Source of the DNA: Curtobacterium poinsettiae
GTDB taxonomy: Bacteria; Actinomycetota; Actinomycetes; Actinomycetales; Microbacteriaceae
Length of the DNA stretch: 64,000 nucleotides
NCBI RefSeq assembly: GCF_025677645.1
Contig: NZ_CP106879.1
Location: 2,790,001 to 2,854,000, forward strand
Direction: 5' to 3'
Shown piece after piece: positions 1 to 8,580 of this stretch. Under the pieces are notes generated by a model. That model searched no databases. It saw only the letters and a list, made by a program, of their open reading frames with translations, and was not told where the DNA came from. Both the position numbers and the translations under genes were made by a program. Each line of letters opens with the position of its first letter. The first letter of the stretch is position 1.

Positions 1-1323
1 CGGCATCTGCGGCACGCCACCGCGAGCGACGGTCTTCATCATCTTGGCGGCCTGCTCGAAGCGGTTGACCAACGCGTTGACCTCGGTGACGGTCGATCCG
101 GCACCGCGCGCGATGCGCAGACGGCGCGAACCGTTCAGGAGCTTCGGGAGCTCGCGCTCCTGGGGCGTCATCGACTGGATGATCGCCTCGGTGCGGACGA
201 TCTCGCGCTCGTCGAAGTTGTCGAGTGCCTCGCGCATGCCCTTCGCTCCGGGGAGCATGCCGAGCATGCCCTTGATGGAGCCGGCCTTGCGGAGCTGCTG
301 CATCTGCTGCAGGAAGTCGTTCAGGGTGAAGTTGTCGGTCGCGATCTTGTCGGCGACCTTGCGGGCCTCTTCCTCGTCGAAGGCGCCCTGCGCCTGTTCG
401 ATGAGGGACAGGATGTCGCCGAGGTCGAGGATGCGGCTCGCCATGCGGTCCGGGTGGAACGGCTCGAAGTCGTCGAGCGACTCACCCGTCGACGCGAACA
501 TGATCGGGCGGCCGGTCACACTGGCCACCGACAGGGCGGCACCACCGCGGGCGTCACCGTCGAGCTTCGAGAGCACGACGCCGGTGAAGTCGACGCCTTC
601 CTGGAAGGCGCGGGCCGTGTTGACGGCGTCCTGACCGATCATCGCGTCGATGACGAAGAGGACCTCGTCCGGGTCGACGGCCTTGCGGATGTTCGCGGCC
701 TGCTTCATCAGCTCGGCGTCGACACCGAGTCGACCGGCCGTGTCGACGATGACGGTGTCGTACTGCTGGTCGATCGCGGCCTTGACGGCGTTCTTGGCGA
801 CCTTGACCGGGTCGCCGACTCCGTTGCCGGGCTCGGGCGCGAAGACGTGCACGCCAGCCTGCTCGCCGACGACCTGCAGCTGCTGCACGGCGTTCGGACG
901 CTGCAGGTCCGCCGCGACGAGCATCGGGGTGTGGCCGTCCTTCTTGAGCCACTTGCCGAGCTTGCCCGCGAGGGTCGTCTTGCCGGCACCCTGGAGACCC
1001 GCGAGCATGATGACCGTCGGCGGCTTCTTCGCGAACTCGAGCCGTCGCTGCTGCCCGCCCAGGATGCCGACGAGTTCCTCGTTGACGATCTGGACGACCT
1101 GCTGCGCCGGGTTGAGCGCGCGGTTGACCTCGTCGGAGAGGGCACGCTCGCGCACCGATGCGGTGAACGCCTTGACGACCTCGAGCGCGACGTCGGCGTC
1201 GAGGAGCGCCCGCCGGATCTCGCGGACGGTGCCGTCGACGTCGGACGGAGTCAGCCGACCCTTGCTCCGCAGATTGCGGAAGGTCTCGGTCAGCCGATCG
1301 GAGAGTGAACCGAATTGCGCCAT
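1..1323 (-). CDS. ffh: Signal recognition particle protein Ffh (3' end cut by window)
   Basis: SRP54-type GTPase that binds the SRP RNA and signal sequences of nascent membrane proteins and docks on FtsY. The 441 visible residues run from MAQFGSLSDRL through the N domain, the G domain with P-loop GLQGAGKTT and DTAGR, into the Met-rich M domain (MQQMQQLRKAGSIKGMLGMLPG). The reading frame is open to the window edge, so the C-terminus is missing. The ATG at 1321-1323 is preceded on the minus strand by TAGAAT nine bases upstream, which fits a leaderless or nearly leaderless mRNA. The partner gene ftsY lies 6 kb away on the other strand. Confidence 0.97.
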   Translation of the reverse strand, partial: MAQFGSLSDRLTETFRNLRSKGRLTPSDVDGTVREIRRALLDADVALEVVKAFTASVRERALSDEVNRALNPAQQVVQIVNEELVGILGGQQRRLEFAKKPPTVIMLAGLQGAGKTTLAGKLGKWLKKDGHTPMLVAADLQRPNAVQQLQVVGEQAGVHVFAPEPGNGVGDPVKVAKNAVKAAIDQQYDTVIVDTAGRLGVDAELMKQAANIRKAVDPDEVLFVIDAMIGQDAVNTARAFQEGVDFTGVVLSKLDGDARGGAALSVASVTGRPIMFASTGESLDDFEPFHPDRMASRILDLGDILSLIEQAQGAFDEEEARKVADKIATDNFTLNDFLQQMQQLRKAGSIKGMLGMLPGAKGMREALDNFDEREIVRTEAIIQSMTPQERELPKLLNGSRRLRIARGAGSTVTEVNALVNRFEQAAKMMKTVARGGVPQMP

Positions 1324-1393
1324 GATCCGTCGATTCTACCGGTAGACGAGCAGATCACCTGATCCGGCGTCCAGCGCTCGGTATCGTCGAGGC

Positions 1394-2188
1394 ATGCGCG
1401 CCGTCCCCGAGGAGCTCGACCCCGCGGTGGTCGCCGAGATCGACGGGCGCCTCGCGCGTCTGCAGACCGAGCTCGGCGTGACGATCCCCTGGGCGATCGA
1501 GAGCGGCAGCCGCGCCTGGGGCTTCCCGTCCCCCGACAGCGACTACGACTGCCGGTTCCTGTACGTGCGACGGCCGGACGACTACCTGTCGCTCTGGCCT
1601 AGCCGTGACGTCATCGAGACGCCGCTGGACAAGGTCTTCGACGTCAACGGGTGGGACCTCGCCAAGACGGTCCGCCTGGCCGTGAACGGGAACGCGACGG
1701 TCGGCGAGTGGCTGCGGTCACCGATCGTGTACTCGGGCGACGAGGGCTTCCGCGACCGCCTGCTGGCGTTCGTGGCGAGCGTCGCCGACCGCGGGCGCAT
1801 CGGCCGGCACTACCTGCACGTCGCCGATCGGCAGTACGAGCGCGAGGTCACGCTGAAGCGCTTCTTCTACGTGCTCCGCACCGCGGCCTCGCTCCGTTGG
1901 CTGCGGGAGCACCCGGAGAGCGCCACGCCCCCGATGGACCTGCCGACGCTGCTCGCCGAGTCGACGGTCGACCGCGCGGTGGCCGACGCCACGACGGATC
2001 TCATCGCGGTGAAGGCGCGGACGCGCGAGGTCGGCACCGGCACCCCACCCGGTGTCCTCGTCCGCTTCGTCGACGCGGAACTCGGCCTGGCACGGTCCTT
2101 CGACGACCTGCCGCCCGAGAACTCCTCTGCCGACGCGCACGACCGAGCGGACGCGTACTTCCTCGGCGAGCTCGACCGGCTGCGCTGA
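1394..2188 (+). CDS. RlaP-type predicted nucleotidyltransferase
   Basis: A 264-residue protein of the RlaP/YcgL nucleotidyltransferase family. The N-terminal third carries the polymerase-beta-like motif GSRAWGFPSPDSDYD: a GS pair followed by two aspartates that would hold metal and nucleotide. The helical C-terminal part is typical of the family. RlaP proteins were named as partners of RNA ligases, but no RNA ligase gene is seen nearby, so this is an orphan copy and its substrate is unknown. A TATCGT box six bases before the ATG suggests its own leaderless transcript. It converges on the VOC gene with a 38-base gap. Confidence 0.85.
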   Translation: MRAVPEELDPAVVAEIDGRLARLQTELGVTIPWAIESGSRAWGFPSPDSDYDCRFLYVRRPDDYLSLWPSRDVIETPLDKVFDVNGWDLAKTVRLAVNGNATVGEWLRSPIVYSGDEGFRDRLLAFVASVADRGRIGRHYLHVADRQYEREVTLKRFFYVLRTAASLRWLREHPESATPPMDLPTLLAESTVDRAVADATTDLIAVKARTREVGTGTPPGVLVRFVDAELGLARSFDDLPPENSSADAHDRADAYFLGELDRLR

Positions 2189-2226
2189 CGAGGACCCACG
2201 GGGCGGTCGGCACAGAGCAGGAGGGC

Positions 2227-2904
2227 TCAGCGGACCACGACCCCCTCGGCGAGCTCGACCGGGGCCGTCAGCCCGACGTCGAGGACCACCGGTGCCGTCG
2301 ACGGAAGTCGGTCGCCCGTCGGGAACCACCGCCGCTCCGGCGACACCAGGATGACGAGACCGTCGACGTCACCGACCGCGGCGAAGCCCTCGCCGGGCGG
2401 GTTGACGTAGGGCTCGAGCCCGGCGTGGCGCAGGGTCTCGACGGCACCGAGGACGTCCGGGACGGGGATGCCGACCTCGCTGACCGAGACGAGCGGAACG
2501 GCGCCGGCGTGTGCCGGTGCGAGTGCGGCGCTCGCGGACCTGGTCGCGACGAGTTCGCGGCGCTCGATCAGCTCGAGCAGCTGCTGATCCGGACCCTCGA
2601 AGTACACCGATCGCGAGTTCCAGTTCGGCGGGCCGTCGAACTGGTCTCGGCCGGCGGCGTCGACCAGCACGATCGCGATCTCGGCGACCCACGCTGCAGC
2701 CGCGTCGAACGTGCCCGTCGGGATCGTGATCGCCAGGTGGAGCGCGCCGGTCATCCCCGGGAGCTCGCGGAACACGAGTTGTGTGGACCCGACGGCGACC
2801 TCGACCGCCCCGTCGACGAGCTCGACCGAGCAGCCGAGCCGTTCGTAGAAGCGAGCGGTGCCGTCGAGGGAACGGGTGGCGAGCTGAACCTGGCGGATAT
2901 CCAT
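2227..2904 (-). CDS. VOC (glyoxalase/bleomycin-resistance fold) family protein
   Basis: About 225 residues with two vicinal-oxygen-chelate modules: MDIRQVQLATRSLDGTARFYERLG at the N-terminus and a second repeat beginning VSEVGIPVPDVLGAVETL. This is the size of glyoxalase-like metalloproteins that fold as two paired beta-alpha-beta-beta-beta units. The substrate cannot be told from sequence. I start it at the ATG at 2902-2904; an in-frame TTG seven codons upstream is possible but less likely. It stands alone between a convergent nucleotidyltransferase gene and a co-oriented membrane protein gene. Confidence 0.8.
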   Translation of the reverse strand: MDIRQVQLATRSLDGTARFYERLGCSVELVDGAVEVAVGSTQLVFRELPGMTGALHLAITIPTGTFDAAAAWVAEIAIVLVDAAGRDQFDGPPNWNSRSVYFEGPDQQLLELIERRELVATRSASAALAPAHAGAVPLVSVSEVGIPVPDVLGAVETLRHAGLEPYVNPPGEGFAAVGDVDGLVILVSPERRWFPTGDRLPSTAPVVLDVGLTAPVELAEGVVVR

Positions 2905-2997
2905 GCGCCCATCGGAGCAGCTCAACCGATGTTGCGGTCAAGCTCCGGGTTGATGAGCCAGGAACTGTCGTCCGCCCGCGATCAGGACTGCCACGCC

Positions 2998-3960
2998 TCA
3001 GTGCGAGACCGCACGGCGAGGCGTGCGACGCAGCGCGACGACCGTGAGCGAGACGAGCACGAGCGTTGCGGACCCGATGACCATGATCACCGCGTCCGTG
3101 CGTTCGTTCGCGAACCACCGGAGGGCGATCGCCCCCGCGGCGCCCCAAGGGATCCAGGCGATGGAGAGCGAGGCCGCCAACTCCTGGCGCCGCTGCACGA
3201 GCAGCACGACCACGAGGATCGCAAGCAGGGCGCCGGCGGCCGCGAGCATCCAGGCGGGGGCCACAACGGTCCACATCGCACTGTCGGTCACTGTGGTCAG
3301 ACGGAACGGGCGCCCGCTCGACGGGAACAGGACCGCGTAGGAGGCCAGGCCACCCCCGACGACCGCGAGTCCCCAGAGGAACGCGCCGCGGTGACGCGGA
3401 TCGCCGCAGTTCGCGAGCAGGATCAGCAGCAGGGTCACACCGGTGGTCGTGGAGTGCGGGCCGTTCCAGGACTCGTCGGACCGCCCGAGCAGCCAGGCCG
3501 CTGCGGCACCGAGCACTGCGAGGACGGCCAAGAGGTATACGCCCCACCGCGACCGCACGGCCGCGGCGAGCGCCATCAGGGCGAGCGGGACGACGACGAG
3601 GATCCCGGCGTTCCAGAACGGCCCGAACGTGCGCAAGTCACCGGGGGTCTGCAGTGGGCGCGCGTCCCAGGGTCCCCACACCACGAAGACGCCGTATACG
3701 AGGGCGAACCCGAGGGCCGACCCCGCCCCGATCGACGCGGCAATCCCCCGGACCGCGGAGGGCACGACGGAGTCCGCCCAGGCGCGGAGGCCGTGCAGGC
3801 GGAGACCGACCACCTCGCCCCTCGCCGGTCGGGTGCGTCCGTGGGCGTCCGCGACGTCGAGCAGTGTCCCGAGCATCGCGACACCGTGCTCTCGTCGCCA
3901 CCTCGGCGGGTACCACCGGATCGCAGCGCGGTACTCCTCCTCCAGCCTCGTGGTCGTCAC
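2998..3960 (-). CDS. Polytopic membrane protein of a PadR operon
   Basis: 320 residues. A cytoplasmic N-terminus (EEEYRAAIRWYPPRWRREHG) is followed by about eight hydrophobic segments, for example GSALGFALVYGVFVVWG, LLAVLAVLGAAAAWLLG and LLAILVVVLLVQ. I recognise the architecture as the membrane protein often encoded just after a PadR regulator in actinobacteria, but it has no assigned function. The GTG start at 3958-3960 overlaps the padR stop codon (GTGA), so the two are translationally coupled and the regulator probably controls this gene. Transport or stress sensing is a guess only. Confidence 0.75.
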   Translation of the reverse strand: MTTTRLEEEYRAAIRWYPPRWRREHGVAMLGTLLDVADAHGRTRPARGEVVGLRLHGLRAWADSVVPSAVRGIAASIGAGSALGFALVYGVFVVWGPWDARPLQTPGDLRTFGPFWNAGILVVVPLALMALAAAVRSRWGVYLLAVLAVLGAAAAWLLGRSDESWNGPHSTTTGVTLLLILLANCGDPRHRGAFLWGLAVVGGGLASYAVLFPSSGRPFRLTTVTDSAMWTVVAPAWMLAAAGALLAILVVVLLVQRRQELAASLSIAWIPWGAAGAIALRWFANERTDAVIMVIGSATLVLVSLTVVALRRTPRRAVSH

Positions 3961-4310
3961 GACGCTCCCCCCATCTGGATCGTCCCCGGTCGCCACGTCG
4001 ACAGTCGCGCTCGCGCCACGGTGGCGTTCGCCTCCAGGCGCCGCACCTCAGCGGCGAGCGCCCGAGCGCCGTCCTCGGTCAGCTCGAAGTAGCGGCGCAG
4101 GCGCCCGTCCACGACCTCCTCGCCCGCCGTGCGGACGAGCTCCTGGTCGAGCAAGCGGTCGAGCACCGCGTACAGCGTGCCGACCTTCAGCTGCACCCGC
4201 CCGCCCGACAGCTCGGATGCCTCGCCGATCAACGCGTACCCGTGCTTCCGTCCGCCGACGAGCGCGGTCAGGACGAGCATCGTCGGCTCGCGCATCTCCG
4301 TGGTACTCAT
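3957..4310 (-). CDS. PadR family transcriptional regulator
   Basis: 117 residues from MSTTEMREPTML. It has the PadR winged-helix signature: LTALVGGRKHGYALIGEA, then QLKVGTLYAVLDRLLDQELVR and a wing at RRYFELTEDG. PadR proteins are dimeric repressors that usually control an adjacent transporter or membrane-protein gene, here the overlapping downstream gene. The ATG at 4308-4310 is preferred over an in-frame TTG at 4331, because the TTG lies inside the inverted repeat at 4320-4340. No good ribosome-binding site is visible before the ATG. Confidence 0.9.
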   Translation of the reverse strand: MSTTEMREPTMLVLTALVGGRKHGYALIGEASELSGGRVQLKVGTLYAVLDRLLDQELVRTAGEEVVDGRLRRYFELTEDGARALAAEVRRLEANATVARARLSTWRPGTIQMGGAS

Positions 4311-4319
4311 GCGGAAAGG

Positions 4320-4340
4320 ATACTCATACAATCAGAGTAT
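4320..4340. promoter_or_regulatory. Candidate PadR operator
   Basis: Perfect inverted repeat ATACTC-N9-GAGTAT, 10 bases upstream of the padR ATG. Its position over the leader and promoter region of padR, and its spacing, fit the dyad operators bound by PadR dimers, so autorepression is likely. The region between padR and lipB is only 94 bases, but lipB has its own -10-like box further right. Confidence 0.6.
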
Positions 4341-4404
4341 GCAAGCGGCGACCGCGAAAACGGGTTGATGTACGGAGTCCAGAAACTGTCGTACGCTGGC
4401 GCCC

Positions 4405-5070
4405 ATGCCGGAACTCGAGATCGTCCGGGTGCCCGGGCTGCTCGACTACAACGAGGGCCTCGCACTGCAGCAGCGCCTGAAGGCTGACGTCGTCGCCGCG
4501 CGCTCCCCTGGCGCGGTCGTCCTGTGCGAGCACCCGTCCGTGTACACCGCAGGTCGTCGGACGCGGCCGAGCGACCTGCCGACGGACGGCTCCCCCGTGG
4601 TCGAGGTTGACCGCGGCGGGCGCATCACGTGGCACGGCCCGGGACAGCTCGTCGCCTACCCCATCCTGCGGCTCGCCGAGCCCCTCGACGTCGTCGCCTG
4701 GGTGCGTGACCTCGAGCAGGTCATCATCGACGCCGCCGCCGCGGTCGGCATCACGGCGGAGCGCATCGACGGTCGCAGCGGCGCGTGGGTGCCGACCTCG
4801 CCGCCGGCGAAGGTCGGCGCGATCGGGCTGCACGTCGCCGAGGGCGTCACGAGCCACGGGATCGCGATCAACTGCGAGAACGACCTCGAGGCCTACGCGA
4901 CGATCGTGCCATGTGGGATCGCGGACGCGGGCGTCACCACGCTCTCGCGGGCCGCAGGACACCGGGTCGCCGCCGACGAGGTCGCCGACCGCGTCGCTGC
5001 CCGGGTGCAGGCGGCGTTCGACGGCATGCACACCGGCAACCGGATCGCCCGACAGGAGACCCTCGTATGA
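4405..5070 (+). CDS. lipB: Octanoyltransferase LipB
   Basis: Transfers octanoate from acyl carrier protein to lipoyl domains of 2-oxoacid dehydrogenases and GcvH, the first step of endogenous lipoate synthesis. The 221 residues show the family signatures [17 protein letters not shown], the catalytic lysine in [11 protein letters not shown] and the catalytic cysteine in ATIVPCGI. Length is normal. The ATG follows a TACGCT box by seven bases. The stop codon overlaps the lipA start (ATGA), so lipBA is an operon. Confidence 0.97.
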   Translation: MPELEIVRVPGLLDYNEGLALQQRLKADVVAARSPGAVVLCEHPSVYTAGRRTRPSDLPTDGSPVVEVDRGGRITWHGPGQLVAYPILRLAEPLDVVAWVRDLEQVIIDAAAAVGITAERIDGRSGAWVPTSPPAKVGAIGLHVAEGVTSHGIAINCENDLEAYATIVPCGIADAGVTTLSRAAGHRVAADEVADRVAARVQAAFDGMHTGNRIARQETLV

Positions 5071-6050
5071 CCCTCGCCCCCGAAGGCCGCCGCATGCTCC
5101 GGGTCGAGGCCCGGAACGCCGAGACCCCGATCGAGACGAAGCCCGCGTGGATAAAGACCCGTGCCACGCAGGGCCCCGAGTTCCGCGAGCTGTCGAGCCT
5201 GGTGCGCGAGAAGCAGCTGCACACCGTCTGCCAGGAGGCCGGGTGCCCGAACATCTTCGAGTGCTGGGAGGACCGCGAGGCCACCTTCCTGATCGGCGGC
5301 TCGCAGTGCACCCGTCGCTGCGACTTCTGCCAGATCGACACCGGCAAGCCGGAACCGCTCGACCGCGACGAGCCCCGCCGGGTCGCGGACTCCGTGGCGG
5401 AGATGGGGCTGCGGTACGCGACCGTGACCGGCGTCGCCCGCGACGACCTGCCCGACGGCGGCTCCTGGCTCTACGCCGAGACCATCCGGGCGATCCACGA
5501 ACACTCCCCCGGCACCGGCGTCGAGATCCTGGTGCCGGACTTCAACGGGCGACCGGACCAGCTCGGCCCGGTGTTCGACGCCCGTCCCGAGGTCTTCGCC
5601 CACAACGTCGAGACCGTCCCGCGGATCTTCAAGCGGATCCGGCCGGCGTTCACGTTCGAACGGTCCCTCGACGTCATCACCCAGGGCCGCGACGCCGGAC
5701 TGGTCACGAAGTCGAACCTGATCCTCGGCATGGGCGAGGAGCGCATCGAGATCGAGGACGCCCTGCAGCGTCTGCACGACGCGGGCACGGACATCATCAC
5801 GCTGACGCAGTACCTCCGCCCGTCTCCCCGGCACCTGCCGGTCGCGCGGTGGGTCAAGCCGGAGGAGTTCGTCGAGCTCCGCCGGGTCGCCGAGCAGATG
5901 GGCTTCGCCGGGGTGCTCGCCGGACCGCTGGTCCGGTCGTCGTACCGGGCGGGCCGGCTGTGGGCGCGGGCGACGGTGGCCCGCGGCGGCTCGGTTCCCG
6001 AGCACCTGGCCCACCTGCTCGACGCGACCCCTGGTCGCCAGGCCGTCTGA
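5067..6050 (+). CDS. lipA: Lipoyl synthase LipA
   Basis: Radical-SAM enzyme that inserts two sulfur atoms into protein-bound octanoyl groups. The 327 residues contain the auxiliary iron-sulfur cluster motif [12 protein letters not shown], the radical-SAM motif CTRRCDFC, and the C-terminal region ending near [10 protein letters not shown]. The start is the ATG at 5067 that overlaps the lipB stop codon by four bases; the open frame continues upstream, but that part reads lipB DNA in another frame. A long palindrome lies 20 bases after the stop and separates it from convergent terC. Confidence 0.97.
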   Translation: MTLAPEGRRMLRVEARNAETPIETKPAWIKTRATQGPEFRELSSLVREKQLHTVCQEAGCPNIFECWEDREATFLIGGSQCTRRCDFCQIDTGKPEPLDRDEPRRVADSVAEMGLRYATVTGVARDDLPDGGSWLYAETIRAIHEHSPGTGVEILVPDFNGRPDQLGPVFDARPEVFAHNVETVPRIFKRIRPAFTFERSLDVITQGRDAGLVTKSNLILGMGEERIEIEDALQRLHDAGTDIITLTQYLRPSPRHLPVARWVKPEEFVELRRVAEQMGFAGVLAGPLVRSSYRAGRLWARATVARGGSVPEHLAHLLDATPGRQAV

Positions 6051-6069
6051 CGCTCCGGACGACGCCCGG

Positions 6070-6116
6070 ACGGATGGGAGGCGCGGTGCCAGCTGGCACC
6101 GCGCCTCCTGTCCGTC
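6070..6116. terminator. Type A palindromic hairpin between convergent lipA and terC
   Basis: The core 6077-6108 is a perfect 32-base palindrome: arm GGAGGCGCGGTGCCAG and its reverse complement. Flanking GACGGA/TCCGTC extends the stem with a mismatch. No T-tract follows on either strand. The place between convergent genes suggests a bidirectional terminator or mRNA 3'-end stabiliser. Near-identical copies are at 8517-8554 and 52732-52775. Confidence 0.7.
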
Positions 6117-6128
6117 AGGCGCTGACGA

Positions 6129-7154
6129 CTACTTCGCGTCGGCCTCGACCGACTCCTTCGGCTCACCCGACGGGGTGAGCCCGCGCTCCTGGCGGCGCTT
6201 CGAGACCACGAGCGAGGCGATGGTCGCGACGGTGATCGTCAGCGCGATGAAGCCGAGCGAGAACCAGATCGGGATCTCCGGCGCCCACTCGATGTGCTCG
6301 CCACCGTTGATGAAGGGCAGCTCGTTGACGTGCATGGCGTGGAAGACGAGCTTCACACCGATGAACGCCAGGATGACGGCCAGGCCCTGGCCCAGGTAGA
6401 TGAGCCGCTCGAGCAGCCCGGCGATCAGGAAGTACAGCTGCCGGAGCCCGAGCAACGAGAACGCGTTCGCGGTGAACACGATGAAGGCGTCCTGCGTCAG
6501 CCCGAAGATCGCGGGGATCGAGTCGAGCGCGAAGAGCACGTCGGTCAGGCCGATGGCGACCATGACGAGCAGCATCGGGGTGAACAGGCGCTTGCCGTCG
6601 ACACGGGTGGTCAGGCGGTCACCGTCGTAGTGGTCCGACGTCGGGATGAAGCGCTTGAGGATCCGGATGAGCCGCGAATCGCCCTCGCTGCCGTGGTCGT
6701 TGCCGCTGCGGGCCTGCGACCAGGCGAGCCAGAACAGCAGCGCGCCGAACAGGTAGAAGACCCACGAGAAGTTCTCGATGATCGTGACGCCGAGGGCGAT
6801 GAAGACGCCGCGGGCGACGAGCGCGATCGCGACGCCGACCAGCAGGACCTTCTGCTGGAACTCCTTCGGCACGGCGAAGCTCGACATGATGATGAGGAAG
6901 ACGAAGAGGTTGTCGACCGACAACGCCTTCTCGGTCAGCCAGCCGGCGAAGTACTCACCACCGGCCTGCCCGCCGCCGAACACCAGGATCCCGATGCCGA
7001 ACAGGATGGCCAGCCCGATGTAGAAGGCCGACCAGAACGCGGATTCGCGGATGTGTGGCACATGCGGCGTGCGGACGTGCGAGTAGAAGTCGAACACCAG
7101 CAGTGCGACGATGCCGGCGATCGTGATGAGCCAGACGAAGAGTGGGACGTCCAC
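6129..7154 (-). CDS. TerC/Alx-family membrane protein, probable manganese exporter
   Basis: 341 residues with about nine membrane segments. It has the two acidic intramembrane motifs of the TerC family, KALSVDNLFVFL near residue 77 and FALDSIPA near residue 209. Members such as Alx and MeeF protect against excess Mn(II) or metallate exported enzymes. The GTG at 7152-7154 is chosen because GAAGGA lies just before it and the product then begins directly with the first membrane helix; the open frame extends 47 codons further but reads riboswitch RNA. Control by the upstream Mn(II) riboswitch supports the metal role. Confidence 0.88.
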   Translation of the reverse strand: MDVPLFVWLITIAGIVALLVFDFYSHVRTPHVPHIRESAFWSAFYIGLAILFGIGILVFGGGQAGGEYFAGWLTEKALSVDNLFVFLIIMSSFAVPKEFQQKVLLVGVAIALVARGVFIALGVTIIENFSWVFYLFGALLFWLAWSQARSGNDHGSEGDSRLIRILKRFIPTSDHYDGDRLTTRVDGKRLFTPMLLVMVAIGLTDVLFALDSIPAIFGLTQDAFIVFTANAFSLLGLRQLYFLIAGLLERLIYLGQGLAVILAFIGVKLVFHAMHVNELPFINGGEHIEWAPEIPIWFSLGFIALTITVATIASLVVSKRRQERGLTPSGEPKESVEADAK

Positions 7155-7204
7155 GGTTTCCTTCAGGTAGGGCGCGCCGCTGCTGTGCGGGTACGCCGAG
7201 GCCT

Positions 7205-7316
7205 GAAGGTCTCTTCCGTCGCACGGCACCGGAACCGGTGTCGCACGACCGGCGCCCCGGGGCCGGATCGTTCCGGACCGTACTGACGGGGTCACCGAGA
7301 GGGAATACTCCCCTTC
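7205..7316 (-). promoter_or_regulatory. yybP-ykoY manganese riboswitch in the terC leader
   Basis: On the minus strand the element opens with GAAGGGGAGUA (7316-7306) and closes with AGACCUUC (7212-7205). These are the conserved ends of the yybP-ykoY aptamer, whose P1 pairs GAAGG with CCUUC. Between them lies a long hairpin whose apex is CACCGGUUCCGGUG. The 3' P1 strand CCUUCAGG (7209-7202) is also perfectly complementary to the ribosome-binding segment CCUGAAGG (7167-7160) before the terC GTG. That gives a plausible ON switch: Mn(II) locks P1 and frees the ribosome-binding site. Confidence 0.85.
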
Positions 7317-7371
7317 GTGATCCCGAGCATACCGGGCACAGCGGACATGTGCCGCGCTCTAAGCTGGGAGC

Positions 7372-8241
7372 ATGGCGAGTTCCTGGTCACTGTCCACACG
7401 GCTGCGCGGCCTCTTCCAGCGCAAGACGATCGACGAGACCACGTGGGAGGACCTCGAGACCGCCCTCATCGGCGCCGACTTCGGGCCCGACATCTCCGAG
7501 GAGATCATCGAGGACCTGCACGCCCGCGTCGACCGGTACGGCACGACCGACCCCGCCGACCTGCAGCGCATGCTCCGCGAGGTCCTCGAGGAACGGCTCT
7601 CCAAGCTCGACACCACCCTGAAGCTCAGCGCGCGGCCTGCCGTGGTGCTCGTCGTCGGGGTGAACGGCGTCGGCAAGACCACGACGATCGGCAAGTTCGC
7701 CAAGTTCCTGAAGACCTACGACCGCACGGTGCTCGTCGGGGCGGCGGACACGTTCCGCGCCGCGGCGGTCGAGCAGGTCGCCACCTGGGCCCAGCGCGCC
7801 GGGGTCGACGTCGTCCGTCCGTCGCAGCCCGGGCAGGACCCGGCGTCGGTGGCGTACCAGACCGTCGAGAAGGCGATCCGCGACCAGACCGAGATCGTCG
7901 TCATCGACACCGCCGGGCGGCTGCACACCAAGGCCGGCCTGATGGACGAGCTCACCAAGATCAAGCGCGTGGTCGAGAAGCAGACCGAGATCAGCGAGGT
8001 CCTGCTCGTCCTCGACGCGACGACGGGCCAGAACGGCCTCGCACAGGCCCAGGCGTTCATCGAGGGTGCCGGCGTGACCGGCCTCGTCATCACCAAGCTC
8101 GACGGCTCGGCCAAGGCCGGGTTCGTGCTGAGCGTGCAGGAGAAGACCGGCATCCCGATCAAGCTCATCGGACAGGGCGAGGGCATCAACGACCTCACGG
8201 GCTTCACGCCGCACGTGTTCGTGCAGAACCTCGTCGGCTGA
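7372..8241 (+). CDS. ftsY: Signal recognition particle receptor FtsY
   Basis: SRP-GTPase that receives ribosome-nascent-chain complexes from Ffh at the membrane. 289 residues: a short N-terminal helix with the amphipathic stretch LSTRLRGLFQRK, the N domain, then the G domain with VNGVGKTTT, DTFRAAA, DTAGRLHTK and TKLDGSAKAG. The acidic A domain of E. coli FtsY is absent, leaving a compact NG-type receptor. The ATG follows TAAGCT by six bases. It is divergent from terC. Confidence 0.96.
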   Translation: MASSWSLSTRLRGLFQRKTIDETTWEDLETALIGADFGPDISEEIIEDLHARVDRYGTTDPADLQRMLREVLEERLSKLDTTLKLSARPAVVLVVGVNGVGKTTTIGKFAKFLKTYDRTVLVGAADTFRAAAVEQVATWAQRAGVDVVRPSQPGQDPASVAYQTVEKAIRDQTEIVVIDTAGRLHTKAGLMDELTKIKRVVEKQTEISEVLLVLDATTGQNGLAQAQAFIEGAGVTGLVITKLDGSAKAGFVLSVQEKTGIPIKLIGQGEGINDLTGFTPHVFVQNLVG

Positions 8242-8324
8242 GCGAACGCGTCGGCACGCCGAGGAGTAGCGTCCCTGACGGTCCGGGCATCTGCTCGGTC
8301 TCGTTCCAGGGATAGGAGACCCTC

Positions 8325-8483
8325 ATGCCCGCACTGCTGATCATCGCGATCATCGTCGGCCTCGTCCTGCTCTTCAGCGGCATCTTCGTCGGTGCGCTGA
8401 AGTTCCTGCTCTGGGTGGGCATCGTGCTCATCCTGCTGGCGGTCATCGGCTGGCTGCTCCGGACGATCCGCGGTCGCGCGTAG
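8325..8483 (+). CDS. Small two-helix membrane protein (hypothetical)
   Basis: 52 residues starting MPALLIIAIIVGLVLLFSG. Nearly the whole chain is two hydrophobic segments joined by FVGALKF, with a basic tail RTIRGRA that should remain in the cytoplasm. ATAGGAGACCC before the ATG is a clear ribosome-binding site. It lies 83 bases after ftsY and is followed by a palindromic hairpin. No function can be assigned; small membrane proteins of this type are common in the family. Confidence 0.65.
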   Translation: MPALLIIAIIVGLVLLFSGIFVGALKFLLWVGIVLILLAVIGWLLRTIRGRA

Positions 8484-8516
8484 CGACTCGGCGTCCTGTC
8501 CGGACGCACCTGACAA

Positions 8517-8554
8517 ACAGGAGGCGCGGTGCCAGCTGGCACCGCGCCTCCTGT
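8517..8554. terminator. Type A palindromic hairpin between convergent small ORF and smc
   Basis: Copy of the hairpin at 6070-6116. The 32-base core palindrome at 8520-8551 is identical, flanked by CA/TG that extends the stem. It separates the plus-strand ftsY/small-protein unit from the 3' end of smc and has no T-tract. Confidence 0.7.
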
Positions 8555-8580
8555 CTGCCGTCCGGTCGCGACCAGGACGC

